Positions 1 through 9,900 of a stretch of 64,000 nucleotides of DNA are shown in pieces. The notes under the pieces were generated by a model, which did no database searches, was not told the origin of the DNA, and saw only the letters and a list, made by a program, of their open reading frames with translations. The translations under genes were made by a program, and so were the position numbers. Each line of letters begins with the position of its first letter. Position 1 is the first letter of the stretch. Source of the stretch: Cryoendolithus antarcticus (Eukaryota > Ascomycota > Dothideomycetes > Cladosporiales > Cladosporiaceae); assembly GCA_002077065.1 (NCBI GenBank), contig NAJO01000075.1, positions 60,852-124,851 on the forward strand, read 5' to 3'.

Positions 1-342
1 GTTTCGACCTACTATCTTGAGTACGACACACCGAGAGCAGGCGGCTTTGAACCTCTCAAATCGCTGCCGAAGAGCAAGAATGTGGTTCTCGGTGTCGTGA
101 CGTCCAAGTTCCCGAAGTTGGAGGACCAGCAGGAGATGGTTGAGCGTGTCTACAAAGCAGCAGACTTTGTCAGCGAAGGGCAGGGTATCAGCAGAGAGGA
201 GGCGCTGAAGCAGCTTAGTGTCAGTCCGCAGTGTGGCTTTGCTAGTCATGCTGAGGGCAACGAGCTTGGGGACAAGGACATGGAGAAGAAGCTGCAATTG
301 GTGAGAGCGATCGCTGAGGAGGTGTGGCCGGGCGAGGCTTGA
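1..342 (+). CDS. MetE-like (cobalamin-independent methionine synthase C-terminal fold) protein, 3' end only
   Basis: The first base is already inside an open frame that runs to TGA at 340-342, so only the last 113 residues are visible. The piece matches the end of the UROD/MetE-like TIM-barrel family, in which a late Cys in a context such as SPQCGF corresponds to a zinc ligand of MetE. The visible order YYLEYDTPRAG, then VLGVVTSKFPKLED, then SPQCGFASHAEGN fits the end of that barrel. Many fungal proteins of this type are short paralogues of Met6 whose substrate is unknown, so true methionine synthase is not claimed. The gene runs off the left edge and its start cannot be judged. Confidence 0.75.
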   Translation, partial: VSTYYLEYDTPRAGGFEPLKSLPKSKNVVLGVVTSKFPKLEDQQEMVERVYKAADFVSEGQGISREEALKQLSVSPQCGFASHAEGNELGDKDMEKKLQLVRAIAEEVWPGEA

Positions 343-612
343 TGATGGCGAAGAATGGGTGCTGGTGGTCTTCAACGTTGGCGTACCATCAGGCGGATTG
401 AAGCAAAAGCAATTTGCAGGCGAACTATTCAACATGTACAGGCGTAGATACCCAAAAGTGAGCATCATAGATTGGATCTGCAGTGTCTACTTGTCTGCAG
501 TCTTCATGTCCAGCTGTACATTACTATGTTCAGTTCTATATCTCTACATAGGAAATGCCACTCTGCCATGGGCCGCGATATGCCTGGGCACTTTATGCAA
601 TTAGCAAACAGA

Positions 613-3573
613 TCAACATCGTGGGTATCGTAAGAAGCGACATGAGAAAATGTGCTTAGCGCCTGGCGACCACTTCATCGCCGCGTTGCGACAATGGCTA
701 GAGCAATCTGGAGCAGGGTCAGTCAATGGTCTCGGCGCTCTTCGACGAAGGATTGCACTTACGACAGCGGCAATGACGCCAACCCCGACCACAGCCATGA
801 TCCTGTTAAGGGTTCTCCACCACCTGGCCTTCATCCACAGCCTTTCCTCAGTCCACCTTCGACTTGCTTCACCAGCAGTGTGCCGTCTGAGCGCACCTTC
901 CATTTCGTCCACTTCGCTCTCCACAGTCACGGAGCTACGCATCGCTTTCTCTTGATCGCGCGCTGGTCGCTCTGGCAAAGGTAATATTGCTCCGAGCATC
1001 CAGGCAAAAGGACAGAGGAAGCCAATTGTAAAAAGCAAGATTTGGCGATTGCCGCGGGAGTGAATGAGAGTGTCGAGTGACTCGACGAAACTTGGTGCAC
1101 GCCAGGTTGATAGACGATTGCCTGTTCTACGATTCGGCTGCAGATGTGGCGAGGCTTCAAGCGAGAACTCGGACAGGCGATCCTTGGTCATGGGGCGAGG
1201 GAATGTCATATCGTCCCAGTGCCTCTGCTTCGAGTATTTCCGCGGCAGAGGTGGCATAGGTGGTGCATCTGGATCCTGTAGGGTTCCCCACTTAGGCTGC
1301 CCAGAAGGCAACATCTCATCTCCAGCATTTTGGCCTTCCTCGAAGATCGCAAGACTGTCTGGACGGATAGAGTCGCCGGCCGAAGGGCGAGAAGCTTTGC
1401 TCTTGCGGAGCTTGTTCTTCGATGACCCTTCGGACTTCGCACGTGTGCGTGTTCGGGGCCTGAAGATCGAGGGCAAAAAATGGCTACTTGTTGGACTGGA
1501 CTCGAGCTCACTGTAGCCAGTGCCTAGACGAGATGTGATGCTCCGTTCTGTCCATTGACTCGCGTTTCTTGCGTGCGTGGTCAGATTGGCCTCCCTCGGA
1601 CGCGGAGTGGGTGGTCCACTCAGGGAGATCTTGCTTGCGCTTAGCAGTTGCGCGTTGTGTACGTAGAAATTCTTCGCCCAGACAGGGAATATACTGCTCC
1701 CATGGCTCCATCGCTCACTCTCGGTTGTACTAATCCTGCTGTTCTGCCGCGAGTGACTTCCAGATGGCGTGCTATTACTACGTTGCCGTATCGAATACCC
1801 TGATCGCTTCTCCCGCAACGGTGGCCGCGTCAGCTCGCCAATCGTATCGACATTCTCGTCGCTCTCATTCGGCATAGGTGGCATGGGTGGAAGTGGTCCG
1901 TCGTACCGTCTTGTCCCTTCCTGCTCGTCGGACGTTCGTCCACGAAACAACGGCTCAGGCTTCGCGCTCTCGGCACGGAACACGCCCATGGTCATGTCAC
2001 CCATCTCTTCTTCACTCCCAGTATTGCGCCGCACCGGCGACTCTGATGAAGGCGAAGTCATGGGCGCACTACCTCTACGGTAGCTAGAGAGGGGTATGCT
2101 GCTTGCATCGTCGCCTGTCAGAACGCCACTGCCCAGAGAGAAGTGACTTAGTTGCCGCGAGTTAGAGCGATCACTTTCGCTTGCGATCGTGCTGAGGTGA
2201 CTTCGAAGCGGCTGCCGTGGCCACGGCAGAGGGTCGAAGTCATCGTACATTGAGTCTGGCGCTCCACCAGATATCGAGCCTCGAGTATGACGAAGCCGCT
2301 TCTTCGGGACTTGAAGCGGCGGGAGTGTGTCTGCGGATGAGGAGCGCTGATGCGACGCCCAAGATGCGTTAGTCGTGCCACTCCTACCAGTGTCTGGGCG
2401 GAGGTTGGAAGCTGCTTCGTGACGTGAGAGAATGGACTCGAATGAGGTCACGCTTCGTATGAGCTGACTCCGTGTCAGTGGCCGAGAAGCATCTACGTAG
2501 ACTACTACATTCGGGGAGGATTGTTGCGCGGATGCAAGACTTGGCGGCGCAGTGGGCGTGCTGTTCGGTGATTCGCTTGGTGTCTGCGCAGGCGTAACGC
2601 GGCTGGCTCGTTGTGGTCTGACAATGGCACTGGGCGAGTAAGTGCTAAGATGTTCTTCTAGCGAGGAATGGACTTCAACGTTTGGTGATGAGAAATTCGG
2701 TGGAGTATGCGGCCTTGGTAGCTTTGACGGCGATGAATGCAACTCGTGGCGAAGGTGCCAATGAGGAGTACTTGGTGAGGATGACTGGATGGCACGGACA
2801 GTGCTGCGCTCTGGTGAGACCTCCTCTAGTGTCTCGAGTGCCTGATGTGGACCCTGCGGCGATGACCCCACGTCTTCGTCGACGAAAGACTCGCTTGGGT
2901 CGCGCTCATACGGAGTCGGCGTGCCTCGTAGGGTAGTACCTTGACTGAATCGCTCTGCCCTGCTGCTCTCGCTCCCAGTGAATGAGGTATCGCCCACTTC
3001 AGTGCCTTGAAGCGTGGAAGAAGCGGAGAACTTGGAGCTTGTACTGCGACGATGCCATGCAGTCTTCGGCAGGACTTGCGTGTAGGCAGGTGGCGATAGC
3101 AGTACATTGGATGGAAAGTCCAGCTTGCGAGCCGGATTGATGTTCGACTGTGCATCTGAAACGCGCGAATCTGCGGGAAAGCCTGGTTCTGAGGCGCTAG
3201 TGGGCTTCACATCCGCAGACAGGGATTCGAGAGACTGCTGCGCCTCATGAACATCTGCCGCGGACAGCTTCTCGCCTGATAACCCATTCCTGGTATTGTC
3301 GTTCTCTTCGAAGCTGATTTTGTGTATCGATGATGCTGGTGATGGACTGCCCTTCACTAATCGGACCGTCCGCCTAGACTTTGAGCTTCGCTTACGTAAT
3401 AAGCTTTTCGCAGGCTGCTCATTAAATTGGCTTGCCGTACGTTGCGACAATGCCTTTCGTCGATTGAGCCACTCATCGCGTGGTGAAAGAACAGGCGTCT
3501 GCGACGCAAAGAAGGGCGAGGATCTCGATGGTGGTCTGTCGGCCTTCACCTTGGGTTCTGGGTCCAGAAACAT
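613..3573 (-). CDS. serine-rich protein with two C-terminal membrane segments, 986 aa
   Basis: A long single-exon frame. The first ATG lies at 3571-3573 (MFLDPEPKVK); the longer frame upstream begins only with a TTG. About 840 residues are low-complexity, rich in Ser, Pro, Arg and Thr, with many SP/TP and RxxS sites that suggest heavy phosphorylation (inference). Near the C-terminus are two hydrophobic stretches, about residues 845-868 (ILLFTIGFLCPFAWMLGAIL) and 925-942 (IMAVVGVGVIAAVVSAIL), separated by an acidic and then Trp/Arg-rich linker. This suggests a large cytosolic tail anchored in a membrane by a hairpin. I do not recognise a named family with certainty; similar serine-rich proteins are annotated as hypothetical in filamentous ascomycetes. 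It is transcribed divergently from RCE1. A short 5' exon or a C-terminal splice cannot be excluded. Confidence 0.75.
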   Translation of the reverse strand: MFLDPEPKVKADRPPSRSSPFFASQTPVLSPRDEWLNRRKALSQRTASQFNEQPAKSLLRKRSSKSRRTVRLVKGSPSPASSIHKISFEENDNTRNGLSGEKLSAADVHEAQQSLESLSADVKPTSASEPGFPADSRVSDAQSNINPARKLDFPSNVLLSPPAYTQVLPKTAWHRRSTSSKFSASSTLQGTEVGDTSFTGSESSRAERFSQGTTLRGTPTPYERDPSESFVDEDVGSSPQGPHQALETLEEVSPERSTVRAIQSSSPSTPHWHLRHELHSSPSKLPRPHTPPNFSSPNVEVHSSLEEHLSTYSPSAIVRPQRASRVTPAQTPSESPNSTPTAPPSLASAQQSSPNVVVYVDASRPLTRSQLIRSVTSFESILSRHEAASNLRPDTGRSGTTNASWASHQRSSSADTLPPLQVPKKRLRHTRGSISGGAPDSMYDDFDPLPWPRQPLRSHLSTIASESDRSNSRQLSHFSLGSGVLTGDDASSIPLSSYRRGSAPMTSPSSESPVRRNTGSEEEMGDMTMGVFRAESAKPEPLFRGRTSDEQEGTRRYDGPLPPMPPMPNESDENVDTIGELTRPPLREKRSGYSIRQRSNSTPSGSHSRQNSRISTTESERWSHGSSIFPVWAKNFYVHNAQLLSASKISLSGPPTPRPREANLTTHARNASQWTERSITSRLGTGYSELESSPTSSHFLPSIFRPRTRTRAKSEGSSKNKLRKSKASRPSAGDSIRPDSLAIFEEGQNAGDEMLPSGQPKWGTLQDPDAPPMPPLPRKYSKQRHWDDMTFPRPMTKDRLSEFSLEASPHLQPNRRTGNRLSTWRAPSFVESLDTLIHSRGNRQILLFTIGFLCPFAWMLGAILPLPERPARDQEKAMRSSVTVESEVDEMEGALRRHTAGEASRRWTEERLWMKARWWRTLNRIMAVVGVGVIAAVVSAILRRRAPRPLTDPAPDCSSHCRNAAMKWSPGAKHIFSCRFLRYPRC

Positions 3574-4452
3574 TGCTTGCGATTGATAAGTCAATGCGAC
3601 TCCAGCGGAATCCCCTTGAAGTGATTAGGGTAGGCGTCAGGTCGCTCAAGGCATTGTGCAGCCGTACTCTCGAAGCTCCAGGTAAGATGCTCCCCCAAGG
3701 CGTTCGCGCCTGCTCGGGCACTCGATGGTGCGTTCTGTTCGCCAGTAGCTGTTCAGATCCGTTTCGGAGTCGAAATGTCTCAGGAGTCGCTGCTCATGCG
3801 GGATGCAGGGAGTGATGAGATCTGTACCGGGATCGCAAGAATAGAGGCTTGCATAAGGCCCTGCAGAGGCGGCGGAGGAAGACGCGTAGGAAAGAGTTGC
3901 GACTTATTATCTGTGGGCTTTGAATGCAAGTCTCAATGCCGACGAACAGCGCAAGACGATGTGTATGCAACGGCGTGGACCGGCTTTGCGTGGCAATGAC
4001 CGTTGCGGCAGCCATCGACGCCATCGTTTGCCTCTGCGCGAGCACTCGGATCGATTGGTGCGCGTCTGTGCCATGGTTTCTGCAGGGGTTTGGCGCGCGA
4101 GCTTCGAGGTCGGAGATTAACCTCCAGCACTTACCATCCACTAGGTACGCGTTCGTGACGCGCTAAAGTCTCGCTAATTTTGCACGCGTTTGCCCACCGG
4201 CGCTTTGCGTAGCCAGTGAGATTGTAATGCTTCACTCGCCATCGCAGCAGTTACGACTTGAGCGAAGTATGCAGAATGTAGTACCTGTTGAACATCCGTA
4301 AGGAGTGAGGTCGGAAGTTGGCTGTTGTGCATTCCTTGCATGAATGCGCGAGGAAAGCGCTACTCGACGATGTAAACTTTCATTTGTGCTTCAACGTCAC
4401 TTCTTTCGTCAGCCCGAGCCTTCGAAGAACAGACCGGCAGTGGTCTCACATC
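3574..4452. other. intergenic, divergent promoter region
   Basis: About 880 bases between the serine-rich gene and RCE1, which point away from each other. Several short frames exist here, none with recognisable protein content. No tRNA or repeat is evident. It most likely holds both promoters and 5' leaders. Confidence 0.5.
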
Positions 4453-5665
4453 ATGTCGCCGCTACCGACTGATCTCTACGACACAAGCTCGAAGCTCTTC
4501 GCGAAGCTGAAAGGCTACTATACCCACGGAGCTGGTCAGTAGTCTGCTAGATGTTATTATTGACCAAGCTGACTGGCCTCCAGAGCTACCACCGCTCATA
4601 TCACAGCGAACCGCATTCGCGTGCGCAATGCTGTACACAGTGCTGTTCGTTGCCCCGTACTATCTCTCCCCGAAGCTCCGGTCCACGCCCGCCAACTCAC
4701 GAGATGCTCCATCCGTCATTCGAGCACGCACACGAGCAGCTGGACTCACCTGCTTAGCGTCCACAGTAATCACGGTCTATCTACTAGCGATCCACGGTCA
4801 TGCTACACCACACGATGTGTCTCGCCTCCTTGGGCTGTGGCCGGTGCAGGCAATCGATATCGCTAATGTGATGGGCCTAGTCACGGTTTTGTTCGTTGGC
4901 CCGCTGTACGCTAGCCTTATAGTTGAGAGTGGATGGCGGCAAGTCACGTTTCGAGGCGCCAAAGATACGCTCTTCGACTCCTGGACAGGCTATCGCAACT
5001 TCGTGGTGGCTCCAGCATCAGAGGAGATCGTATTCCGCTCACTGGTAATTCCACTTTTCATCCTCGCCAAGATGCCACCGAAGCAGATCATCTTCCTCAC
5101 GCCTCTGATTTTCGGGCTGGCACACGTTCATCACATGGCTGACTTCTGCCGCACCCACACTCCGGTAGGACGCACACTGCCAACGATGGGAGTCTTTCTC
5201 CAGGCACTGCTGCGGGCAGTGTTCCAGTTCTGCTACACTAGCTTGTTCGGCTTCTTCGCAGCGTTCGCATTCCTGCGGACTGGTAACTTGTACGCCATCA
5301 TACTTGCGCACAGCTTCTGCAACTTCATGGGCTTTCCTCGGCTGTGGGGTAGACTCGAAAGTGCAGACAATGATTATATTCACGTCGCCCCGGATGTCAC
5401 GCAAGGAAAGCAAGACGAGGGCGTGGGTCATGCCCAACGGGACGAGAGTCCAGATGGGGCCGTCAAAGTGGGCAACATGCTGATGCAGCCAGAAGACGGG
5501 AGCAGTGAGCGTGCGAGACAAGCAACCACTGCGGTCTCGACGAGGCTTGGGCTTAGCTGGACCGTCGTGTACTATGTGCTGATATTGGCTGGGGCATACG
5601 GCTTCTACAGGCTGCTGTTCACACTGACAGAGAGCCCGAATGCACTTGTGGTATTCAGCAGATAG
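4453..5665 (+). CDS. RCE1: CAAX prenyl protease 2 (Rce1), two exons, 387 aa
   Basis: Type II CAAX protease, which removes the last three residues of farnesylated or geranylgeranylated proteins (Ras, Rho, a-factor) in the ER membrane. Exon 1 is 4453-4534 and exon 2 is 4584-5665. The 49-nt intron has donor GTCAGT, branch GCTGAC and acceptor CCAG, and joins ...THGA to ELPPLISQRTA in phase 1. The ABI/CPBP signature is complete: SEEIVFRS around residues 173-180 with the two catalytic glutamates, FGLAHVHH with conserved histidines, and HSFCNFMG near the last membrane segment. Several hydrophobic helices are present. The start ATG at 4453 is chosen because the second exon alone (ATG 4628) lacks the usual first helix context. 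Length is near that of fungal homologues. Confidence 0.9.
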
Positions 5666-5822
5666 CAGAGGGACTGGCTACTTCAGCATTCTGCTTCTCC
5701 TTCTTCATATAATGCGTCGTTGATCGTACAAAGTTCTTGTCACGCCGCAAGCCTGAGCCGCTATCGTACATGTACAATCTATGGTACTCCAACGTGATCG
5801 TACACTCACTCATCCGTCGCGA

Positions 5823-6704
5823 TCACGCAGCTAGACGACTCTGCAAGTCTTCCCATGCTTCCGCGGGCAGACTGCCTTGAGCAACATTCACTGCTATGGC
5901 CTGCACGCTCGACTCTTTCCCCCGCAAGTCGTCAATGAAGGAAGCCAGTTCACCAGCGTGATTCTCACTCTCTAGAGACACCACAGTGTCTTCCTTTGGT
6001 TCCCAGATGATGTCTTCTTTTGCTATCTCCAGCTCAATCTCCTTCGCAACAGCTTCGCCCATTGTCTTAGTACGCTCAGGTTCGGCCCACATGAGTATGC
6101 TCCCGTCCTGCAATTCATCCACATCCGTCGCTCCTGCCCCAAGTGCAACCTCCAATGCATCCACCGAGCTTACTCCCTCCTTCGCCTCGAAGACCACCCT
6201 TCCTTTTCGTTCGAAGAGATAGCTGCAAGGACTCGTAGACCCTCCACTAGACTTAATGGCTAACCTCACCTCCGCCAGTGTTCTCAACTTGCTGTCTGTC
6301 TCGCACTCCACAATGACTCCCACATTGCCCCTCAGCACCCCTTCGACAGTCAGGCTCTCCAGCGCCGCGCCTGTCACGCTTCTGCCCTGACCTCGAGCAA
6401 TAGCAGCCTCGATACTTGTTTTCGCGAAGCCTTCACGCTTCGCCTTGGTGATGAGATCTGCCAGACGGGTATTCAGGGTAGGATCAGGGCCATGTAGTTT
6501 GGAGCTGAGAGCAAGTTCTTGAGCGAATACCGACCGTTGACGATGTTTCGCTGCATCGACTTTGCCCTTGTCGTGCTTGATCTTCGACCATCGGTTGTGG
6601 CCAGAGCAGAGATTCGGGGTGGTGGCGAAGCTACGAGCATGTCCAGATGATGGGATCGTGGGCAGAAGCCGGCGCAGAGCAGACATGCCTCGGCTGGGAG
6701 CCAT
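5823..6704 (-). CDS. TACO1: TACO1/YebC-family mitochondrial translational activator, 293 aa
   Basis: The start MAPSRGMSALRR at 6702-6704 gives an Arg/Ser-rich mitochondrial targeting peptide ending near SFATTPNL. The family core follows: GHNRWSKIKHDKGKVDAAK, then TKAKREGFAKTSIEAAIARG, then the acidic domain with VEGVLRGNVGVIVEC. YebC/TACO1 proteins bind mitochondrial ribosomes; human TACO1 supports COX1 translation, and the yeast homologue is Dpc29. The frame extends upstream only through a non-ATG start and would hide the targeting peptide. The gene is convergent with RCE1 (157 bp apart) and divergent from LAA1. Confidence 0.92.
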   Translation of the reverse strand: MAPSRGMSALRRLLPTIPSSGHARSFATTPNLCSGHNRWSKIKHDKGKVDAAKHRQRSVFAQELALSSKLHGPDPTLNTRLADLITKAKREGFAKTSIEAAIARGQGRSVTGAALESLTVEGVLRGNVGVIVECETDSKLRTLAEVRLAIKSSGGSTSPCSYLFERKGRVVFEAKEGVSSVDALEVALGAGATDVDELQDGSILMWAEPERTKTMGEAVAKEIELEIAKEDIIWEPKEDTVVSLESENHAGELASFIDDLRGKESSVQAIAVNVAQGSLPAEAWEDLQSRLAA

Positions 6705-6909
6705 TGTCGAGTATTGTTGGCGATGGAGGCGTGATGTGGATTGATATGTGTTGTAGTTTACATGCAATGCTGACTGATGATCCCTGCAATGACGGAGATG
6801 GAATCCCACGTCGCGTGAACTTTGGTGTTGACAATCAGACTATCTCAGATATTGAAGAGCACATGTCAGATTGGGGAGGAAACGAGCAGGACGCTGGTGG
6901 ATTGGGAGT
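6705..6909. promoter_or_regulatory. short bidirectional promoter between TACO1 and LAA1
   Basis: Only 205 bases separate the two start codons, which face away from each other, so both promoters and both 5' leaders must lie here. No TATA-like or repeated element stands out by eye. Confidence 0.5.
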
Positions 6910-9900
6910 ATGGCCGAACCAGAAGCAGGGCCAGAAGCGCCTGCGACCATTGCCCCAGCGCCATCGAATCTCCCTAAAACCAAGTCGGATTGGGAACTGG
7001 ACGTGACAAGACTACACTCACTCCCGTCTGAGCAGCAAGAGCTATACCTACTATCCTTTACTGCAGGTCTCGCAGCCCATGTCGAGAATCTCAGCGCAGA
7101 TGGCGCAACGGCAGAGCAGACCGCGCTCAAGAAGGAGCTTTTCCAGGTCATCAACCTGTCATCACCGCCGCCGACAAGAGTGATCAGGAACAACGTAGGA
7201 AGATGCTTCTCAGCAATCCTCACGAAAGGCAGCAGGAAGATCCTGTACGAGTCGATTCATGACTGCGTGGACATTCTTAACGCGCCCGTAAAAGACAAGG
7301 ACCTTCGCGCAAAGCATGCGGCAACGCATTGCTTGGGTGCTGTATTCGAAGCTGCGGGCGACAGTGCGATGAGCTTGTCGCCACTGGCGTGCACCGCGCT
7401 GTTGAAGCAATTCAAGCCTGCTGCGAATGATGCAGGGTATCGAAGTGCAATCTATCGCGCATTGGGCAAAGTGGTCAAAGGCATCGTGGCTGCGATCGAC
7501 GAGGAGTTGGGGCGCAATATCTGGAAGCTGGCCAGAAGCGCCGTTGCTGGAGAGAAGTCTTTTCTCGTACAGGCGTCTGCTTGCAAGTCCCTCGAGCAGC
7601 TGATAAACCACACGACCTACTTCGACAACTCGAACGACTTTGAAAAGCTACAGACCGCGCTATGGAAATCTATGGAGAGTGCTTCGATCGCCTTGCGGCG
7701 TGCGGCTGTTTCATGTCTATCAGCGGTACTGGTGAAAGCTCACTCCGAGTCGCCCAACAAGGAGGCAATGCCTCGCATCAGGAAGCCCAAAAAGGCGAAG
7801 AAGAAGACACCCGGCGAAGAGGCGGACGAAGAGATCGAGCGCACATCATCACCTGTCCCCGAGAAGCCAGCGACTTCGCTCTCGCTGAGTCTCGCCGAGA
7901 TCATGAGGACCCTCTCCATGCAGTATATGCGGTCGACCACAACTCACCGAGCGCGCGGCGCTGTCATCAACACCTACATCAGGATCTTTCGGAGTCTTGG
8001 TGAGAGCGTGGTCGAACAGCACTACGGCGAGATCGCCAGACATCTCTTCGTAGACGTTCTCAGTCATCCTGGACTCACCTTCAACGTATATCGACAACTT
8101 GCAAGCCGAAGGTACGTTCGTGTCGTTCTAGAGCGAGTCATTGGACGTATGCTGGGCGAAACGGCACAATTGAATGCAAGCCGATTTCTGCTCAATGAGA
8201 TCATCAAGGACTACCCACAGGCAATCAAAGAGCGTGCAGAACCTACGAAGCAGACTCTGACAGCCGCTGTGAGCGCACTGACTTCCCTCATACAATGTCT
8301 CGCTGCCGGAGCCGGTACAATTGCGGAGCTGTGCCGGGAAGGACTGCTACAGGTTCTACAGCACCCCAGCTTTGTAGTGCAGATACACGCTGCGAGAGCG
8401 CTGAAAGCACTCGTACTCGCCGTACCGCAGCAGCTGCTACCTTCTGTAACCATCTGTATGAACAGTGTCAGTCGCGAGTTGAACTTACTGAACACGCAAC
8501 GACAGAGTCCAAAGCGATGCATAGGCTATGCGCATGGTCTGTCGGCGGTGCTCAGCGCTTCGATTAGACACCCGCTGTATGGTTCAGTGGACGTGTATGC
8601 ACGTGTGCTCGAGCAAGCAACCAACTTGCTCAAGAGTAGCAGCAGCTCTGACCTTCGCATCTCGGGCTGCCAGCTACAAGTCGCTTGGGTGATGATTGGC
8701 GGTCTCATGTCACTTGGGCCGAACTTCGTCAAGATCCACCTGCCTCAGCTGATGCTGTTGTGGAAGAACGCACTCCCAAAGCCACTGCCGAACGAGAGCA
8801 CGACCAAGCGTAGTGTGTTCGAGCTCAGCTACCTGGCTCACGTTCGTGAAACCGCGCTCGGATCGATCGAGGCGTTCTTGACCTTCAATCAGCGGCTGCT
8901 CACCCTTGACACGTCGAGGAGACTGTCAGCCATGCTGGAGCACACTGTGGCTTTCCTTCAGGGTCTACCACAGAAGAAGACTACAGACGATCCCAGCAAC
9001 AGACTGAGGCCTAGCATGCAGCTTCAAGATTACGAAGTCACAGTACGACGCCGAGTGTTTCGCTGCTTTTCTTTATTGTTGACCCGGAGCTCGCATGGCG
9101 CCATTGAGTCTGCTTCCCACTCTATGATGCTACCGTTGGCTGTCGCATCATTCTCTAGCACTGACTACGCTGCACCGAATTCACTCAGTGCATCTATCGC
9201 TGGCTCATCGGGTACATTCGAGAGCATATGGGAAACGGCTGACAACCACGGCTTTGGCGTAAGCAGTCTCGTTTGCAGGCTCGATGTCCGGGATCCTGCC
9301 AGCCGCGATCAAGCCCGACACTGGACATCAAGATCAGACGATGAAGCGGTTGTCAATGATATTAGTATGACACCTGTCATTGGCGCCGCAGAGTATGATC
9401 CGGCGGCATGCTACGTAGACCCTGACGTCGACGGCGTTTCACTGCCCGTTATCGCAGACACAGAGACAGTCAACGCAGCGATTGCAGTGTTCGGACTGTC
9501 ATTACCATTGCAAACACCGAAAGTGCAAGAGAGCGTGCTTGAGCAGGTATCAGCTTCACTTTCCTCATCTAGCTTACAGAAGGACCCCGCCCGAAAGGCT
9601 GCAATCACAGTAAATATTGCACTCGCCTTGTATCTTTCGCTCCGGGTCACGACAGGCGACACTGGAAGCACAAAAGGCAGTCTGCAGAGCGCGCAAGCAG
9701 AGAAAGTGTTGCAGGACATCCTGCACGTTCTAATCAAGGACCCAGATCATAGCGTCCGACTTCTGGCAGCCGATGCACTAGGCCGACTCTGCAGCAGCTC
9801 TGGGAGTGCACTCACCACAAACGAGGTTACGCACCTCATCGAGATAATCGTCAGCAATCGTGAGCCACATGTGCGAGCCGGCTGCGCACTAGCCTTGGCT

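Noticed and set aside
359..604. 81-codon plus-strand frame after the MetE-like gene
   Set aside because: It starts with GTG, has mixed composition and no family content; most likely 3' UTR.
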